A stretch of 64,000 nucleotides of DNA from JAHEME01 sp034435035 (GCA_034435035.1 DAOTXW010000081.1:149775-213774), one strand, 5' to 3'; counted from the first letter of the stretch, positions 1 through 9,235 are shown. The notes: a model not told the origin generated them from the sequence alone. Numbers and translations: made by a program.

Positions 1-204
1 CAGATCGTCGGGTGTCTCGATAGTGGTGCAGGTCAACCCATTGGCTTCCAGCAGCGTTGAGAGCACCTCAGCATTCAGCGCATGATCCTCAATGATCAGC
101 GCATGCTTACCGGAGTGGGGCAGGCTGCTCGCCAACCATCTGGAAGCCGACGGGCGACGGGGGGGGCTGCCTATGCTGTGGTACTCATGGATGAAGTGCT
201 GCAT
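1..204 (-). CDS. Response regulator receiver protein, 3' part beyond window edge
   Basis: This is the N-terminal 68 codons of a receiver-domain protein, running off the left edge. After a basic leader of about 32 residues the frame reads KHALIIEDHALNAEVLSTLL, the usual beta-1/alpha-1 of a CheY-like fold with an acidic pair (E39, D40). The phosphoacceptor Asp lies outside the window. The ATG at 204 overlaps the end of the HEAT gene by 20 bp, so the two are probably translationally coupled. It is the last visible gene of the kinase/receiver operon starting at 3070. Whether an output domain follows cannot be seen. Confidence 0.75.
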   Translation of the reverse strand, partial: MQHFIHEYHSIGSPPRRPSASRWLASSLPHSGKHALIIEDHALNAEVLSTLLEANGLTCTTIETPDDL

Positions 205-775
205 CTGATTTCCCCCCCAATTGAATGAGCGCAATGGCCACCCAGTCGCGGACATGGCGATCAGGATCATTGGCACAGGCACGGATAGCCGGGATCGCTG
301 CCGGGTCGCCGAGCTTACCCAGCGTCTGCACAATCGCGCTACGGATGGTCGGCGAGTGGGTCTGTGGAAGCTGCGCCACCAGCACTTGTACCGCCCGGTT
401 GTCGCCCAGACGCTGCAGCGCCAATATGATGCTGTTCTGGGTCATGATATGAGCATGGGGCAGAGCCTCGACCAGATGCAGCACTAGCTCACCATCGTCG
501 TAGTGTGTCAAGGCTTTAACCGCAGCGCTCCCCAGCAATGGATGCTGTGCCCGCAGCGCCGCCACCAGCACATCAAAGGCGCGTGGGCTGCGCAACTCCC
601 CCAGGATCTCTGCCGCTACCCAGGCACGGTGACCCATACCCTCCTGTACAGCAGCGATCAACGGATCAACCACTGCTTCACCCAGAGCTGCCAGGCGCTC
701 ACGGGCTGCCGCCCGCTCCTGCGGCCCTGCTTCCAGACTCTGGACCAGATCGGCAATTTCATCGTCGGTCATCAT
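185..775 (-). CDS. HEAT-repeat protein
   Basis: About 196 residues of tandem helical pairs of HEAT/PBS-lyase type. Repeating cores such as AAEILGELRSPRAFDVLVAAL and IRSAIVQTLGKLGDPAAIPA recur roughly every 31 residues. Such proteins are scaffolds for protein contacts; no catalytic residues are visible. I prefer the ATG at 775 because a GAGGGA Shine-Dalgarno lies just upstream of the ATGATG pair. The longer frame begins with GTG at 808 and has no ribosome site. The gene lies 29-62 bp after the receiver gene 838-1245 and overlaps the next receiver gene, so it probably belongs to the same signalling operon, perhaps as an adaptor (inference). Confidence 0.75.
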   Translation of the reverse strand: MMTDDEIADLVQSLEAGPQERAAARERLAALGEAVVDPLIAAVQEGMGHRAWVAAEILGELRSPRAFDVLVAALRAQHPLLGSAAVKALTHYDDGELVLHLVEALPHAHIMTQNSIILALQRLGDNRAVQVLVAQLPQTHSPTIRSAIVQTLGKLGDPAAIPAIRACANDPDRHVRDWVAIALIQLGGKSDAALHP

Positions 776-837
776 CGTGGCTTTCCCTCGGCTTCCCGAC
801 TCTGCCACATTAGCACTCTGCTGAGGAACGCTGGCCC

Positions 838-1245
838 TCAGCCCAGCTGCCAGATTTCCTCGCCCGCTTCAATTCGACTGATCAGATCACCGAAGGTGAA
901 CATGTCCAGCGGTTTAGCCAGGGCTCCATTGAAGCCTCCCGCCTGCAGGCGGCGGATCTCGCCTGGCATGACGCTGGCTGTCACTGCGATGATCATACGA
1001 TCCCGGAAGTCAGGATCAGCGCGCAGCATCTTCAGCACTTCAAATCCATCATGCGGCTCAATGTGAACATCCAGCAGAATGATGTCGGGGGCAGTATCCA
1101 GGGCACGCAGGTGGGCCATGAAATCTTCACTGCTGTCGAAGATCACCAGGCTGCCTACTCCGATAACATCCAGCATCAGTGTACGCATGATCTCTCGGCT
1201 GAAGGGATCATCCTCGACATACAGATAGTGATACTTACGCAGCAT
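838..1245 (-). CDS. Single-domain response regulator (CheY-like)
   Basis: A 135-residue stand-alone receiver. The acidic pocket is E11, D12 and D13, the phosphoacceptor is D59 (in ILLDVH), the switch Thr is T89 (AVTAS) and the conserved Lys is K111 (AKPLD). No DNA-binding or enzymatic output domain follows, so it likely signals by protein contact. Its start overlaps the histidine kinase 3' end by 11 bp, a strong sign that the kinase is its phosphodonor. The HEAT-repeat protein follows immediately. Confidence 0.9.
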   Translation of the reverse strand: MLRKYHYLYVEDDPFSREIMRTLMLDVIGVGSLVIFDSSEDFMAHLRALDTAPDIILLDVHIEPHDGFEVLKMLRADPDFRDRMIIAVTASVMPGEIRRLQAGGFNGALAKPLDMFTFGDLISRIEAGEEIWQLG

Positions 1246-3070
1246 CTTCAGTCCCCATCGAGACGCCCGGAGGCTGTGCCTTCACTGGCAGGGTGATCGT
1301 AAAAGTTGAGCCACGGCCTACTTCCGACTCACAGCGCAGGCTACCGCCATGCGCTTTAACCAGCTGCAGCGTGATCGGCAGGCCCAGCCCGGTGCCCGGC
1401 AGAGTCTTGCGAGCGCTGCGGGCGCCCTGCCGGAATGGCTGGAAGATTCGCTCACGCTCGCTCAGTTCAATCCCCGGGCCGGTATCTTCCAACACAACTG
1501 TCACCTGCTCCGCGTCACACCGCGCCTGAATGCGGATATGACCCTGGTCCGTGAACTTGGCTGCGTTGGATACCAGGTTCAGCAGCGCCTGGTGAATGCG
1601 CCGGCAGTCGCCGGCGATTTGCGGCAGATCGGGCGCAATGTCCTCGATCACCTCCACGGGCTTCTCGCCCAGCAGCACCCGGGCCAGTTCGGCCACCGAT
1701 GCTATCTCGGCAGCCAGATCGATGCCATCCTCAATAAACAGCTCCAACTGCTTTGCCTCGATCTTGGACATATCGAGCAGGTCGTTGATCAGCGCCAGCA
1801 GATGGTGGGCGCTGGTAGTCGCCTTCTCCAGGGCTTCCACCTGCTGTGCATTGACCGGTCCGTAAATACCGTTGGCCACAAACTGATTGAAATTGATGAT
1901 GGCATTCAGCGGCGTGCGCAACTCATGAGAGACGTTAGCCAGAAACTGAGACTTCGCCTGATCGGCCTGCTCGGCAGCAGCGCGGGCAATCTCCAGCTCC
2001 TCGGTGCGGCGCATCAGCGCCTCCTCAGCCTGGTGGCGGGCCGTCACATCACGCAGCACGATCACCCGGCCCAGCCGGATTCCGCTGGCCGTGTCAATCG
2101 GCGAGATCGTCACCGCCAGTCTCTGCCGGGCATCGCCCTGGCTCAGTTCAACCTCGGTTTCCACCCGCGCCGTCGCCGCGGTGAGGGGGCCAAGCTGCCA
2201 TCCCTTCCAGGCCGGCCATGCTGCTGCCAATGACTTCCCCAGCGCCTGCGCGTTGTCGACGCCCAGCAGCGCCCGCGCCGCCGGGTTGTAGTCTGCGATG
2301 CATCCGCGAACATCCAGCACAATAATCGCATCGGCAAGGTTGTCCAGCACCACCTGCCGTGCCACCGGGATCACATCAAAGAGGCGGTAGCGGTAGAGAC
2401 CCCAGATCACGATCAGGTTGCTGACAGCCATAGCAACCGGAGTCAAATCGCGCTGAAAGCTCAGCCTCACCCCCGCGATTGTAAGCAGGCCGACTACTGT
2501 TGGCACGCACACTCCGACCAGAACGGCTGCGGTCTGCCCCCGGTGGATCGGCTGCAATCGAACCAGGCTGGCGATCAGCAGTCCGATGGTGACAGCTGCC
2601 AGCGCCAGCAGGTAGATTGACATGGCATAGGCAAGCGGCGTGAAAGGGTAAGTGAGAGCCGAAAACGGCTCCCCGGGGATCAGGGTGTATACACTCCGCG
2701 TCAGCCCATGCCAGCGATTAGTGAGCACCAGCCCAAGAAATCCAGCCGGGAATGCCCAGATAGAAGCATAGAGCAGGAGAGGCCGCGCCGGGGGCCGGGA
2801 AGTGAAATGCAGCGCAAAGAAGACCAGCATAATCGCGCTGACAGTGAGTGTGAACCACTGCACATCGTCCCAGAACAGCTTGGCCGCCGCCTGCCCGGCG
2901 GCGATCTCCAGCATGTAGCAGACTGTATTCAAGCCATCGGCCAGTGACGAGATGGCATACAGCGCCGCAGCCGGTATTTCCCGCCGACGCCAGGCATAAA
3001 CTGCCACGCCAATGGAAATAGCCGCAGCGGCGAAATAAGGCAGCAGGTAAGGAAGCTGGTCGATCCTCAA
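1235..3070 (-). CDS. 7TM-PAS sensor histidine kinase
   Basis: 611 residues. Seven hydrophobic segments fill residues 8-230 (histidine-kinase 7TM type). A PAS domain follows (about 238-345, with the DVTARHQAEEAL exit), then a short coiled linker, a HisKA dimerisation helix with the H-box SHELRTPLN (His382), and a HATPase domain with N502, DTGPGI (529-534) and GTGLGL (559-564). All catalytic motifs are intact. It phosphorylates receivers; the overlapping receiver gene at 838-1245 is the obvious partner. The start used is a TTG at 3070 with no good ribosome site, so the exact N-terminus is uncertain. It is transcribed divergently from the glycosyltransferase pair. Confidence 0.9.
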   Translation of the reverse strand: MRIDQLPYLLPYFAAAAISIGVAVYAWRRREIPAAALYAISSLADGLNTVCYMLEIAAGQAAAKLFWDDVQWFTLTVSAIMLVFFALHFTSRPPARPLLLYASIWAFPAGFLGLVLTNRWHGLTRSVYTLIPGEPFSALTYPFTPLAYAMSIYLLALAAVTIGLLIASLVRLQPIHRGQTAAVLVGVCVPTVVGLLTIAGVRLSFQRDLTPVAMAVSNLIVIWGLYRYRLFDVIPVARQVVLDNLADAIIVLDVRGCIADYNPAARALLGVDNAQALGKSLAAAWPAWKGWQLGPLTAATARVETEVELSQGDARQRLAVTISPIDTASGIRLGRVIVLRDVTARHQAEEALMRRTEELEIARAAAEQADQAKSQFLANVSHELRTPLNAIINFNQFVANGIYGPVNAQQVEALEKATTSAHHLLALINDLLDMSKIEAKQLELFIEDGIDLAAEIASVAELARVLLGEKPVEVIEDIAPDLPQIAGDCRRIHQALLNLVSNAAKFTDQGHIRIQARCDAEQVTVVLEDTGPGIELSERERIFQPFRQGARSARKTLPGTGLGLPITLQLVKAHGGSLRCESEVGRGSTFTITLPVKAQPPGVSMGTEDAA

Positions 3071-3230
3071 GCGTAATTCTGTAATTCAGTGGCGGGGCGA
3101 TGCAAAGCCCTCGCCAACCCGATGAGCGTAGATGTGGCAATGATATCATATTCTGCGCGGCGGTGTAGCCAGCAGGTACCTCCCGCAGGCTGACTCACCG
3201 TGCTCACTTTCGCCTGCTTCCCTGGCACGG

Positions 3231-3236
3231 TACAAT
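3231..3236 (+). promoter_or_regulatory. -10 box (TACAAT) for a leaderless transcript
   Basis: TACAAT ends seven bases before the ATG at 3244, placing the expected transcription start at or next to the start codon. The -35 region (TTTCGC around 3208) is weak. There is no Shine-Dalgarno before this ATG, which fits leaderless initiation. Confidence 0.45.
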
Positions 3237-3243
3237 CGCGCCC

Positions 3244-5202
3244 ATGCCCGACCGCACACCCCCGCCTTTCCTGACCCGCCCGGTTCTGATCGCCAGCCTG
3301 ATCGCCCTGCTCGTCACGCTGGCCCTGGCCCTCGATCTGACGCCGCTGCTGCGGGGCGGGGCGGGCTGGCGCTGGCCGTACTCGATCCCCGACCCGGCGG
3401 CCTGGCTGTTGCCAGGGCTGGTAGCGCTGGCAACCTATCTCGGTGTGGGCCTGTGGGCGCTGAGGCACGCCCGTCGGACATGGCTGTTCCTGCTGTGGTG
3501 CACGCTCGGCGGGCTGGGCGTGCAGATCGCCTTCCTCGCATTCTACGGCCCCCCCCTTGAGCAGCTATTCCTGCGCACGGTCTCTTCGGTTGCAGGCGGA
3601 TTCTTTGAGGTCGGCGTGGCCTCCGGCGACATGCTGGATACCCTGCGCCACTACCCGGAGCTGATGCCGGGTTGGACGGCTCACCCCAAAGCTCACCCAC
3701 CGGGCATCCCGCTGCTGTTCTGGGCCGGCTCGCGTCTGCTGGCACTGACACCGGGGCTTGCAGACGCCCTGGCCGATCCCTTCCGGGTGTGGCAGTGCCA
3801 TCATCGCGTGCTGATGAGCCTGACTGACCCTGCGCTGGCGGCGGCAGCCGTCGGGATGCTTGTCCCTGCGGCGGGCGCGCTGGGAGTGTATCCGGCCTTC
3901 GACCTGGCACGGCGAATAAGCGGAGAGCAAGCTGGCCGCGCGGCGGCGCTCTGGCTGCCGCTGATGCCCTCGCTGGTGATGTTCACCCCGCAGTGGAACC
4001 AGCTCTATGCGCTGCTGGCGCTGGCCGTCGTGTGGCTGGTCTGGCGCGGACTGGGCGAGGCCCGCCCCTTCTGGCTGGCCGCCTGCGGCCTGCTGCTTTC
4101 CGCAGCGACCTTCCTGAGCTTCACTGCCGTCAACCTGATCGGGCTGGCCGGGCTGGTTGGCCTGCTGACCGCCGTCCTGGTGGGCCGCCAGCGCTGGGAC
4201 TCCGCTGCGCAGCGGCGTGTCCTGATCGGAATCGTGCTGGCAATACTGATGCTGCCAGTGGCGTGGCTGATCTTCTACGCTGTTTCCGGCGTGACCGTCT
4301 TCGATCTGCTGCGCACGGCACTGACCATTCATTACGGGCTCAACGAGCCATACGCGCCCTGGCTACTGTTCTTCCCGCTCGACCTGATGCTGTTCAGCGG
4401 GCTTGCGCTGGCCATCTTATCGCTGATGGGGGCCGTTCAGGCAGCGCGGGCGGTGATCCGCGACCCACACATGGCCCACCCGGAGGCTGTTCTACCACTG
4501 GCGCTGTGGGTCGCAGCGCTGGTGCTCAACTTCTCCGGGCTGGTGCGCGGCGAAGTGGGCCGCCTGCTGCTGTGGTTGATGCCGATGATCGTGCTGGCAG
4601 CAGCGCCGGCTGCCACCCCCGATGATCGCTCATCGCCGGCAGGTGTCATAGCCATCTCCACTGTGCTGGGCCTCCAACTGATTGTGATGGTCGGCTTCCT
4701 GCGCGTGATCGGGACCGAGCTGGCCCCGCCGCCCGTGAACTCATCCCATCCTGCTGAGGTCGCCGGGATGATCCCCCTTGCGCCCGCTCGCTTTGCCGCC
4801 CTCCCGGATACGTCCGGGGAGAGAGAGGGCGCCGCCAGTCTGATCGGCTACCATACCTCGGCTGCGCCTGACGGCAGTGCTCTGAACCTCACGCTCATCT
4901 GGCAGGGGGATGCCCGCTTCGATCATCCCTACTTTGTGTCGGCGGTGGTCGTCGGGCCGGAAGGCCAGCCCATCGGTGTGTACGACTGGCTGCCCGTCGA
5001 GGGCGGCTACCCGACATCCTGCTGGATGCCCGGCGAGTGGATCATCGACCGGGCGCAGATCCCGTTGAGTGCCAGCCTGCCCCGCGAAGCATGGATCAGC
5101 GTGTCCCTGTTTGACTTTGACACCCGGACGCGTCTGCCGGTGACCCTGCCCGATGGGCAGATAGATAACCAGATTGGCCTGGGGCCGATCCTATTGCCCT
5201 GA
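3244..5202 (+). CDS. GT-C fold membrane glycosyltransferase-like protein
   Basis: 652 residues with about 12 hydrophobic segments and a soluble C-terminal domain from about residue 520. A periplasmic loop contains AHPKAHPPGIPLLFW; an HPPG loop of this type is usual in GT-C enzymes using polyprenyl-phosphate sugars. The C-terminal part has a beta-rich pattern (LNLTLIWQG then VVGPEGQPIGVYD) that also occurs in the next gene. The substrate cannot be read from the sequence; a role in cell-surface glycan or protein glycosylation is inference. It is joined to the next gene by a TGATG overlap. Confidence 0.7.
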   Translation: MPDRTPPPFLTRPVLIASLIALLVTLALALDLTPLLRGGAGWRWPYSIPDPAAWLLPGLVALATYLGVGLWALRHARRTWLFLLWCTLGGLGVQIAFLAFYGPPLEQLFLRTVSSVAGGFFEVGVASGDMLDTLRHYPELMPGWTAHPKAHPPGIPLLFWAGSRLLALTPGLADALADPFRVWQCHHRVLMSLTDPALAAAAVGMLVPAAGALGVYPAFDLARRISGEQAGRAAALWLPLMPSLVMFTPQWNQLYALLALAVVWLVWRGLGEARPFWLAACGLLLSAATFLSFTAVNLIGLAGLVGLLTAVLVGRQRWDSAAQRRVLIGIVLAILMLPVAWLIFYAVSGVTVFDLLRTALTIHYGLNEPYAPWLLFFPLDLMLFSGLALAILSLMGAVQAARAVIRDPHMAHPEAVLPLALWVAALVLNFSGLVRGEVGRLLLWLMPMIVLAAAPAATPDDRSSPAGVIAISTVLGLQLIVMVGFLRVIGTELAPPPVNSSHPAEVAGMIPLAPARFAALPDTSGEREGAASLIGYHTSAAPDGSALNLTLIWQGDARFDHPYFVSAVVVGPEGQPIGVYDWLPVEGGYPTSCWMPGEWIIDRAQIPLSASLPREAWISVSLFDFDTRTRLPVTLPDGQIDNQIGLGPILLP

Positions 5203-7772
5203 TGAGCCTGCCCATGAGCGATCACACACCGTCTGCTGCATACCCCGACCGGCGGGCCGCGGGACGTGTCTCCGGCAGCCTGCTTATCCTGCTGACCCTG
5301 ATTCTGCTGCTGGCAGCCTTCCTGCGGATGCACCGGCTCGGCTCCGTGCCGCCGGGGATCGCCTATGACGAGGGTCAGATCGTCTGGGATACCATCCGCG
5401 TGAGCCAGTATGGGTGGTTCCCGGCCTACAACGACTCGCGTGCCGAGCCGCTGGCCCGCTACCTGACCGGTCTGCTGATCGCCATCGGGGGCCGCACCAT
5501 CTTCACGGCCCGGCTGATGAACGTCTTCTGGGGGATGCTCACCGTGGCCATGGCCTACCGGGCTATCGTATCGCTGCTGTGGCGTGAACCTCAGCGGCAA
5601 ATTGCCGGGCTGGTCGGAGCCGGTGTGCTGGCCGTCCTGGTAACGCCCATCGCTCTGACGCACTTCGCGGATCGCGGCACGTTCATGGTGGTGATCATGA
5701 TGACCGCCATCCACTTTCTGGCGCAGGCATGGCGGCGGAATCGGCGCGGCTGGTGGGCTGCCGCCGGCTTCTTCCTGATGGGGTCGGTGCATACGTACAC
5801 GGCAGCGGTGTTTTTCCCCTTCACCATCATCCCGATTCTGCTGCACCAGGCGATCTTCCAATTCGGCGAGCTCCGGGCGCGGCTGCGCAATCTCCCCTTC
5901 CTGCTGCTGGGTGCTCTGCCGCCGTTGCTGTGGTGGCTGTGGCAGTTCTCCCGGCCAGGGCCACTGTACTGGCGCAGCGCCGATGTCGGCTACGAACGCG
6001 GGCGCGGGCTGGAGTACCTGATCACGCGCCTGCCGCGCCGCCTGCTGGCGACCACACAGGGCTTCTACGCGTTGGGTGACTGCGACCCACAGTTCAACGC
6101 GTGGAGCAAGCCGCTGCTGAACCCCCTGCTGTTCGTGTTGATGCTGGCTGGCCTGGCGCTGATCCTGTGGCGCTTCCGGCGCTTCGAGGCGGCCGTCCTG
6201 CTGACTCTGCTGCCGGTGCAGCTGCTGCCAGTGGCCCTGACCATCGATGTGGTGCATGGGCGGCGCATCGCCGGGGAGTTTCTGGTGGCTGCCGCCCTGA
6301 TCGGGCTGGCCGCCATGAAGGGCTGGCAGATGCTGGGACGCTGGCGCGGGGCGCGTCTGCTGGCAGGGGCAGCGCTGGCAATCCTGCTGGCCGGCACCGG
6401 GGTCGATTCGCTCCACAGCTATCTCTCGTATCTCACACTGGAGGACGAGACGCTGGCTTCCTGCGACGGCAACCCGATGGATCCCTACTATTATTATCTG
6501 TACGATCATGTCGATCTGGCGCGCCAGATCGCCGCGGCCCGCACCCCGGTTTACCTGCCCATCGAGGAGCTGGACGTGCCAGCCGTCCACGTGACGCTGG
6601 CGCAGCAGTTTCCACGCGTGGAGTCATTCTCCACGCTGGCCGGGGCAGGCGAGCGGCTCGACCTGCCGGATGGCGACGTGATCGTTTACCCCGGCCAGGA
6701 GCGGACGGCGCACTACGCCCTGCTGCTGCCCGGCGACCGTCCGGCACGCGGGCGGATCATCCTGCTGCCAGGCCTCAGCCCGGAGGCGCGGTCCGGGCTG
6801 GAAACGGCGCTGCGCGAACGGGGCGCGATCATCCCCGGCAGGCGTAGCCCAAAGATCGGTCTGCGTTTACCGGTCGCCGGGCAGCAGAATCCCTTCGCGC
6901 AAATGGCCACCCCGATCGAGAATCCGATCGCGCTTTTTGCCAATGGCATGCAGCTGGTGGCAGTTGATGCACCCTTCGTGCTGATCCCCGGCCAGCCGAT
7001 CGATATCACGCTGTACTGGCAGGCGGCGCGCCCCCTCGCCTCGGACTACTACTCCAGCGTGACGCTGATCACACCGGATGGGCAGGGTGTGGCCAATCAC
7101 TACTACTGGATCATGCGCTGGCTGTATGCCACGGCTCAGTGGCCCACCGACCAGACAGTACCCGACGGCCATACCCTGCAGGTCCCCGCCGATCTCGCGC
7201 CAGGGGCCTACCGGCTGCGGGTGGGGGTGGCGAATGAGTGGTTTGAGCCGCAACCGCTGCCCGCCACTGGTCCGAATGGAGAGCCGCTGGGCGAATTCTT
7301 CCCGCTGAACTATTTCAAAGTGCCTTTCCCGGAGCCGCCGCCTCTGCCGGCAGAGGGTGTCCCAACAGACATCACTATTGGTGGGCTGCACCTGCAGGGG
7401 TATACCGTCCGGCGCAACGGCGCGTATATCGCCCTGCGCGATGCGCGCCCCGGTGACACACTTGAATTCACCTTCTACTGGGATATACCGGAGCGCCTGC
7501 CGGGGTTGTACCATCTCTTTTTGCATGTGCAGGAGTCGGCGCAGGGCGATGTGATCGGCGGCTTCGACGGCTCGCCGCTGGGCGACATTTACCCCACCAT
7601 TGTATGGGGACCGGACGAACGAGTGGTTACCACGCACACCATCACGCTGCCCGAGAAGGAGGGACTACAGTTCCGGCTGGGGCTGTACGAGTGGCCATCC
7701 CTGGAACGGTTACCAGTCGTGCAGGACGAGCAGCGCGTCCCGGATGACCGTGCCGTGCTGCTGGGAGAGTGA
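5202..7772 (+). CDS. GT39/PMT-like membrane glycosyltransferase with two C-terminal beta domains
   Basis: 856 residues. An N-terminal membrane helix is followed by RMHRLGSVPPGIAYDEGQ, the first-loop acidic signature typical of ArnT/PMT-type GT-C enzymes. About ten further membrane segments extend to about residue 405. The remaining half is soluble with two beta-rich modules (about 570-700 and 715-850), each with a LYW or FYW strand followed by a G/D-rich turn, resembling the tail of the preceding protein. The ATG overlaps the upstream stop (TGATG), so the two enzymes are made together. The donor is presumably a polyprenyl-phosphate sugar (family knowledge); the acceptor is unknown. Confidence 0.75.
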   Translation: MSLPMSDHTPSAAYPDRRAAGRVSGSLLILLTLILLLAAFLRMHRLGSVPPGIAYDEGQIVWDTIRVSQYGWFPAYNDSRAEPLARYLTGLLIAIGGRTIFTARLMNVFWGMLTVAMAYRAIVSLLWREPQRQIAGLVGAGVLAVLVTPIALTHFADRGTFMVVIMMTAIHFLAQAWRRNRRGWWAAAGFFLMGSVHTYTAAVFFPFTIIPILLHQAIFQFGELRARLRNLPFLLLGALPPLLWWLWQFSRPGPLYWRSADVGYERGRGLEYLITRLPRRLLATTQGFYALGDCDPQFNAWSKPLLNPLLFVLMLAGLALILWRFRRFEAAVLLTLLPVQLLPVALTIDVVHGRRIAGEFLVAAALIGLAAMKGWQMLGRWRGARLLAGAALAILLAGTGVDSLHSYLSYLTLEDETLASCDGNPMDPYYYYLYDHVDLARQIAAARTPVYLPIEELDVPAVHVTLAQQFPRVESFSTLAGAGERLDLPDGDVIVYPGQERTAHYALLLPGDRPARGRIILLPGLSPEARSGLETALRERGAIIPGRRSPKIGLRLPVAGQQNPFAQMATPIENPIALFANGMQLVAVDAPFVLIPGQPIDITLYWQAARPLASDYYSSVTLITPDGQGVANHYYWIMRWLYATAQWPTDQTVPDGHTLQVPADLAPGAYRLRVGVANEWFEPQPLPATGPNGEPLGEFFPLNYFKVPFPEPPPLPAEGVPTDITIGGLHLQGYTVRRNGAYIALRDARPGDTLEFTFYWDIPERLPGLYHLFLHVQESAQGDVIGGFDGSPLGDIYPTIVWGPDERVVTTHTITLPEKEGLQFRLGLYEWPSLERLPVVQDEQRVPDDRAVLLGE

Positions 7773-7788
7773 GGCGCCCGTACCGGGG

Positions 7789-8307
7789 CTACGATTCCGG
7801 TGGATAGATCGCCTCGGGCGGATGACGGCGTGCCGGGCGCTCGATCAGCTCCAGCGTGACGCCCAGCAGCTTCTCTGTGTCGAAGTAGGCAAAATGGCCA
7901 TCACCATCGAGCCCGTGGCCGGAGCCATCCATGATCATGCGAAAGCCTGCGGCTTCCATCGCGGCGATGCCTGCCTGCATATCATCCACCAGCAGCCCCA
8001 GATGATGCAGCCCATAGCCATGCTCGCGGACGAAGTCCGCATAGATCGTGTCACCGGACTTGATTTCGATGAGTTCCAGCCGCGTTGAACCGCCCTGTGA
8101 CAGCGCCAGCCGCATCCGGTAATCGGCGGGCTGACCGTAGTAGGACATCGCCTTGAGCAGCGGGCGGCCATAGGTGTAGATATGCCAGGGGCCGATGCCG
8201 AAGTAGCGCCAGTAGTTCGCCACCGCCTGGTCCAGATCGGGCACGATGATAGCCACCTGAGCTACCCCATTCTGCAGAAAGGGCAGTGGCAGCGGCAGAT
8301 CAGGCAA
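7789..8307 (-). CDS. VOC/glyoxalase-family protein
   Basis: 172 residues with a vicinal-oxygen-chelate fold: VAQVAIIVPDLDQAVANYW opens the first module and GLHHLGLLVDDMQAGIAAME the second. Candidate metal ligands are the His of GLHHLG and the late acidic residue in LGVTLELIE. The family includes glyoxalases, epimerases and dioxygenases; the reaction cannot be assigned. The start is TTG at 8307 behind a GGGAGGGG ribosome site. It lies 39 bp downstream of the anti-sigma gene and may share its operon. It converges with the glycosyltransferase gene, 16 bp away. Confidence 0.75.
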   Translation of the reverse strand: MPDLPLPLPFLQNGVAQVAIIVPDLDQAVANYWRYFGIGPWHIYTYGRPLLKAMSYYGQPADYRMRLALSQGGSTRLELIEIKSGDTIYADFVREHGYGLHHLGLLVDDMQAGIAAMEAAGFRMIMDGSGHGLDGDGHFAYFDTEKLLGVTLELIERPARRHPPEAIYPPES

Positions 8308-8346
8308 CCCAACCCCTCCCAGTAGGTGCCGGCCCCGGGGGGTGCA

Positions 8347-8634
8347 TCACCCGGCGGACGGGTCCGCCGGATCGCTGGCAGGCGCAAATTCGCTGATGTT
8401 CAGCGCAGCATACAGGCGGCGGCGGGCGGCTCCCGGCAGGCTGGAGTGTCCATACTGGCGGTACAGCTTGATGGTCATGCCCAGGGTATCCACTACCACC
8501 CGGCAGTTCTCACAGGTCGCCATATGCTGCTCGATCTCGCGGCACAGAGCCTCGGCAGCCTCGCCGTCCAGATAGGCGGACAGATCGCCCAGCAGGCGGC
8601 GGCAGGAAACATGTTCGTGAGACAGGTCACTCAT
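8347..8634 (-). CDS. Zinc-finger anti-sigma factor
   Basis: 95 residues. The N-terminal half carries the ZAS-type motif: a conserved Cys near the start (HVSCRRLL), SAYLDGE, then HMATCENC with the H-x3-C-x2-C zinc site. No membrane helix follows, so it appears to be a cytosolic zinc anti-sigma factor, a type often redox-sensitive. I choose the ATG at 8634 because it overlaps the sigma-factor stop by 8 bp (ATGAGTGA); a longer frame from 8667 lies wholly inside the sigma gene. The overlap strongly pairs it with the upstream ECF sigma factor. Confidence 0.85.
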   Translation of the reverse strand: MSDLSHEHVSCRRLLGDLSAYLDGEAAEALCREIEQHMATCENCRVVVDTLGMTIKLYRQYGHSSLPGAARRRLYAALNISEFAPASDPADPSAG

Positions 8635-9235
8635 GGCGGCCTCCGGCATATTCGGCAAAGTACTCACTCAGGCGCTCGCGCAGAAACAGGCGGGCGCGGT
8701 GCAACCGCGACTTGACCGCTGCCTCAGTGATGTTCAGCACCTCGCCTGCTTCCTGGGTGGACAGCCCCTCGATATCACGCAGAATGAACACCTCTTTTAG
8801 TGCCACGGGCAGCATCTGGATCGCCTCTTCCATCGCCGCCAGCGCCTCACTGCTCAGCAGATCGCGCTCAGGCAGGCAGCACCAGTCGAAGAACTGGCGG
8901 GGCACCTGGTCTCCTCCGTCCAGGGTAACTGGCTCATCAATCGAGACCGAATCCGGGCGCGAACGACGGCGATGCATCAGCGCCGCGTTCGTCGTAATCC
9001 GGTACAACCAGGTGCCCAGCCCGCTGCGGCCCTCAAAGCGGTCGATACTGCGGAAGGCGCTGATCAGAGCTTCTTGCAGGACATCCTCTGCCTCATGCGG
9101 GTCGCCGGTCAGCTTCAGTGCCAGGTTGTAGAGTCGGTCAGCATAGGTCTCGACCAGCCGTGCGAAGGCAGCACGATCCCCGGCGCGCAGCGCATCCAGG
9201 TCGATGAGTTCGTCAGCGGCGGTTATATCGGTCAT
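8627..9235 (-). CDS. ECF RNA polymerase sigma factor (RpoE-like)
   Basis: 202 residues with sigma region 2 (YNLALKLTGDPHEAEDVLQE, FRSIDRFEG, GTWLYRITTN) and region 4 (LPVALKEVFILRDIEGLSTQ, then the helix-turn-helix EVLNITEAAVKSRLHRAR). It directs RNA polymerase to stress-type promoters and should be held by the co-translated zinc anti-sigma factor. The ATG at 9235 has no ribosome site. A 13-codon upstream ORF ends on this start codon (ATGA overlap), suggesting translation by coupling. Confidence 0.9.
   Translation of the reverse strand: MTDITAADELIDLDALRAGDRAAFARLVETYADRLYNLALKLTGDPHEAEDVLQEALISAFRSIDRFEGRSGLGTWLYRITTNAALMHRRRSRPDSVSIDEPVTLDGGDQVPRQFFDWCCLPERDLLSSEALAAMEEAIQMLPVALKEVFILRDIEGLSTQEAGEVLNITEAAVKSRLHRARLFLRERLSEYFAEYAGGRHE

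Noticed and set aside
3067..3468. 133-codon minus frame upstream of the histidine kinase
   Set aside because: Covers the divergent promoter region and the start of the glycosyltransferase gene; Gln/Arg-rich shadow product.
5007..6590. 527-codon minus-strand open frame
   Set aside because: Antisense to the GT-C genes; Gln/Arg/His-rich low-complexity product typical of the reverse of GC-rich coding DNA.
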